Origin: Desmospora activa DSM 45169
GTDB taxonomy: Bacteria; Bacillota; Bacilli; Thermoactinomycetales; DSM-45169
Direction of reading: 5' to 3'
Assembly (NCBI RefSeq): GCF_003046315.1
Contig: NZ_PZZP01000002.1
Span: 248,001 to 312,000 of the forward strand
DNA length: 64,000 bases
The number at the start of each line of letters is the position of its first letter. Positions within the stretch are counted from its first letter, which is position 1. This document shows positions 63,579 through 64,000 of this stretch, piece by piece. The position numbers and the translations under genes were made by a program. The notes below the pieces were generated by a model. It was given only the letters and a program-made list of their open reading frames with translations, was not told the DNA's origin and searched no databases.

Positions 63579-64000
63579 TCATTCGGGTTCAATCAGACCA
63601 TATCGACCGTCTTTGCGCTTGTATACCACGTTTACTGTATCGGTGGATGCATTGGAAAACACGTAAAAATTGTGTCCCAACATATCCATCTGCAAAATTG
63701 CTTCCTCAGCATCCATCGGTTTCAGGATAAACCGTTTTGTGCGGACAATTTGAAATTCCTCTTCGCTGTCATCTACTTCCAATTGTGCGGTTGCAGGGGC
63801 CGTCCCATTTCCAAGGGAACGGATCGTTCCATCCTGGCGGAACTTGCGATTCACCTTCGTTTTGTACTTCCGAATTTGGCGCTCCAGTTTTTCCACCACT
63901 TTGTCGACAGAAGCATACATATCGCTGGTGGATTCCTCGGCCCGTACCAGTATACCAGGGAAAGGGACGGTTACCTCAACCTTGTGGTTGTCTTTGTTGA
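63579..64000 (-). CDS. hpf: ribosome hibernation promoting factor, long form, 3' part
   Basis: Binds 30S subunits and joins ribosomes into 100S dimers in stationary phase. The gene runs off the right edge; the visible 139 codons include the end of the S30AE domain (KVEVTVPFPGILVRAEESTSDMYASVDKVVEKLERQIRKYKTK) and the long-form dimerising C-terminal domain (IVRTKRFILKPMDAEEAILQMDMLGHNFYVFSNASTDTVNVVYKRKDGRYGLIEPE). The frame continues upstream of the ATG at 63920 to the window end, so 63920 is not the start. The order hpf-secA-prfB is conserved in Bacillales. Confidence 0.95.
   Translation of the reverse strand, partial: NKDNHKVEVTVPFPGILVRAEESTSDMYASVDKVVEKLERQIRKYKTKVNRKFRQDGTIRSLGNGTAPATAQLEVDDSEEEFQIVRTKRFILKPMDAEEAILQMDMLGHNFYVFSNASTDTVNVVYKRKDGRYGLIEPE

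Noticed and set aside
1-64000. CRISPR arrays, tRNA/rRNA genes, integrase or transposase genes
   Set aside because: I looked for regularly spaced repeats, tRNA-like T-loop motifs and mobile-element protein motifs on both strands and saw none; a tRNA/rRNA covariance search would settle it.

Overview
The window is a gene-dense stretch of a Gram-positive chromosome of moderate GC. Several gene neighbourhoods follow the order I recall from Bacillus subtilis: hprK-lgt-yvoD-ppaX-yvoF-hisZ-hisG, then uvrB-uvrA, then minJ-ctpB-ftsX-ftsE and finally cccB-prfB-secA-hpf. With this synteny, long-form HPF, class 2 PyrD, the MsmX-type ATPase and frequent TTG/GTG starts behind strong AAGGAGG sites, I infer a member of the Bacillales, plausibly Thermoactinomycetaceae. 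The family name is inference. I see no rRNA, tRNA, CRISPR array, transposase or prophage.

Region 1 (1-13.6 kb). The hisZ/hisG start is separated from its usual neighbour yvoF by a Ham1-family NTPase, a 44-residue membrane peptide gene, pyrD and a large RND exporter. The tightly overlapping lgt-yvoD-ppaX-yvoF block (each junction a 4-base overlap) follows hprK, the msmX ATPase gene and a PucR/CdaR-type regulator. Region 2 (13.6-19.6 kb) is a melibiose/raffinose-type locus: binding lipoprotein, two permeases, a GH4 alpha-galactosidase (melA) and a divergent AraC regulator. It has a perfect cre-type operator before the transporter and a second operator-like dyad on the melA promoter. MsmX is probably the shared ATPase.

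Region 3 (19.7-24.2 kb) is accessory: a YvlD-like membrane protein, a CDP-alcohol phosphotransferase, a DUF302 protein, and a MerR-controlled NAD(P)-binding reductase. Before the reductase lies a promoter with a 20-base spacer and the frameshifted C-terminal stump of a second copy of the reductase. Region 4 (24.2-36.4 kb) holds uvrB-uvrA behind a LexA box, minJ, ctpB, two coiled-coil M23 peptidases and ftsE-ftsX. The peptidases are the likely wall hydrolases controlled by FtsEX.

Region 5 (36.4-54 kb) is an arginine block between ftsE and cccB. argG-argH and argC-argJ-argB-argD-carA-carB-argF are two transcription units that each start with tandem ARG boxes, so together they cover glutamate to arginine except argA-type functions (ArgJ recycles acetyl groups). 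Between them sit a DUF350 membrane protein, a glutathionylspermidine-synthase-like ATP-grasp enzyme, a lipoprotein with two calcium-loop-like motifs, an unrecognised protein and a two-zinc-site HNH protein. Region 6 (54-64 kb) has cccB, a membrane-anchored tail protein, an enoyl-CoA hydratase, a CvfC-like Nfu/HEAT protein, a DUF1963 protein, a secreted protein, prfB with its programmed +1 frameshift, secA and the 3' part of hpf.

Two families of short dispersed intergenic repeats are also visible. Family 1 has copies near 15.5, 51.5 and 60.8 kb and MITE-like terminal inverted repeats; family 2 has copies near 24.0, 29.3 and 33.4 kb.
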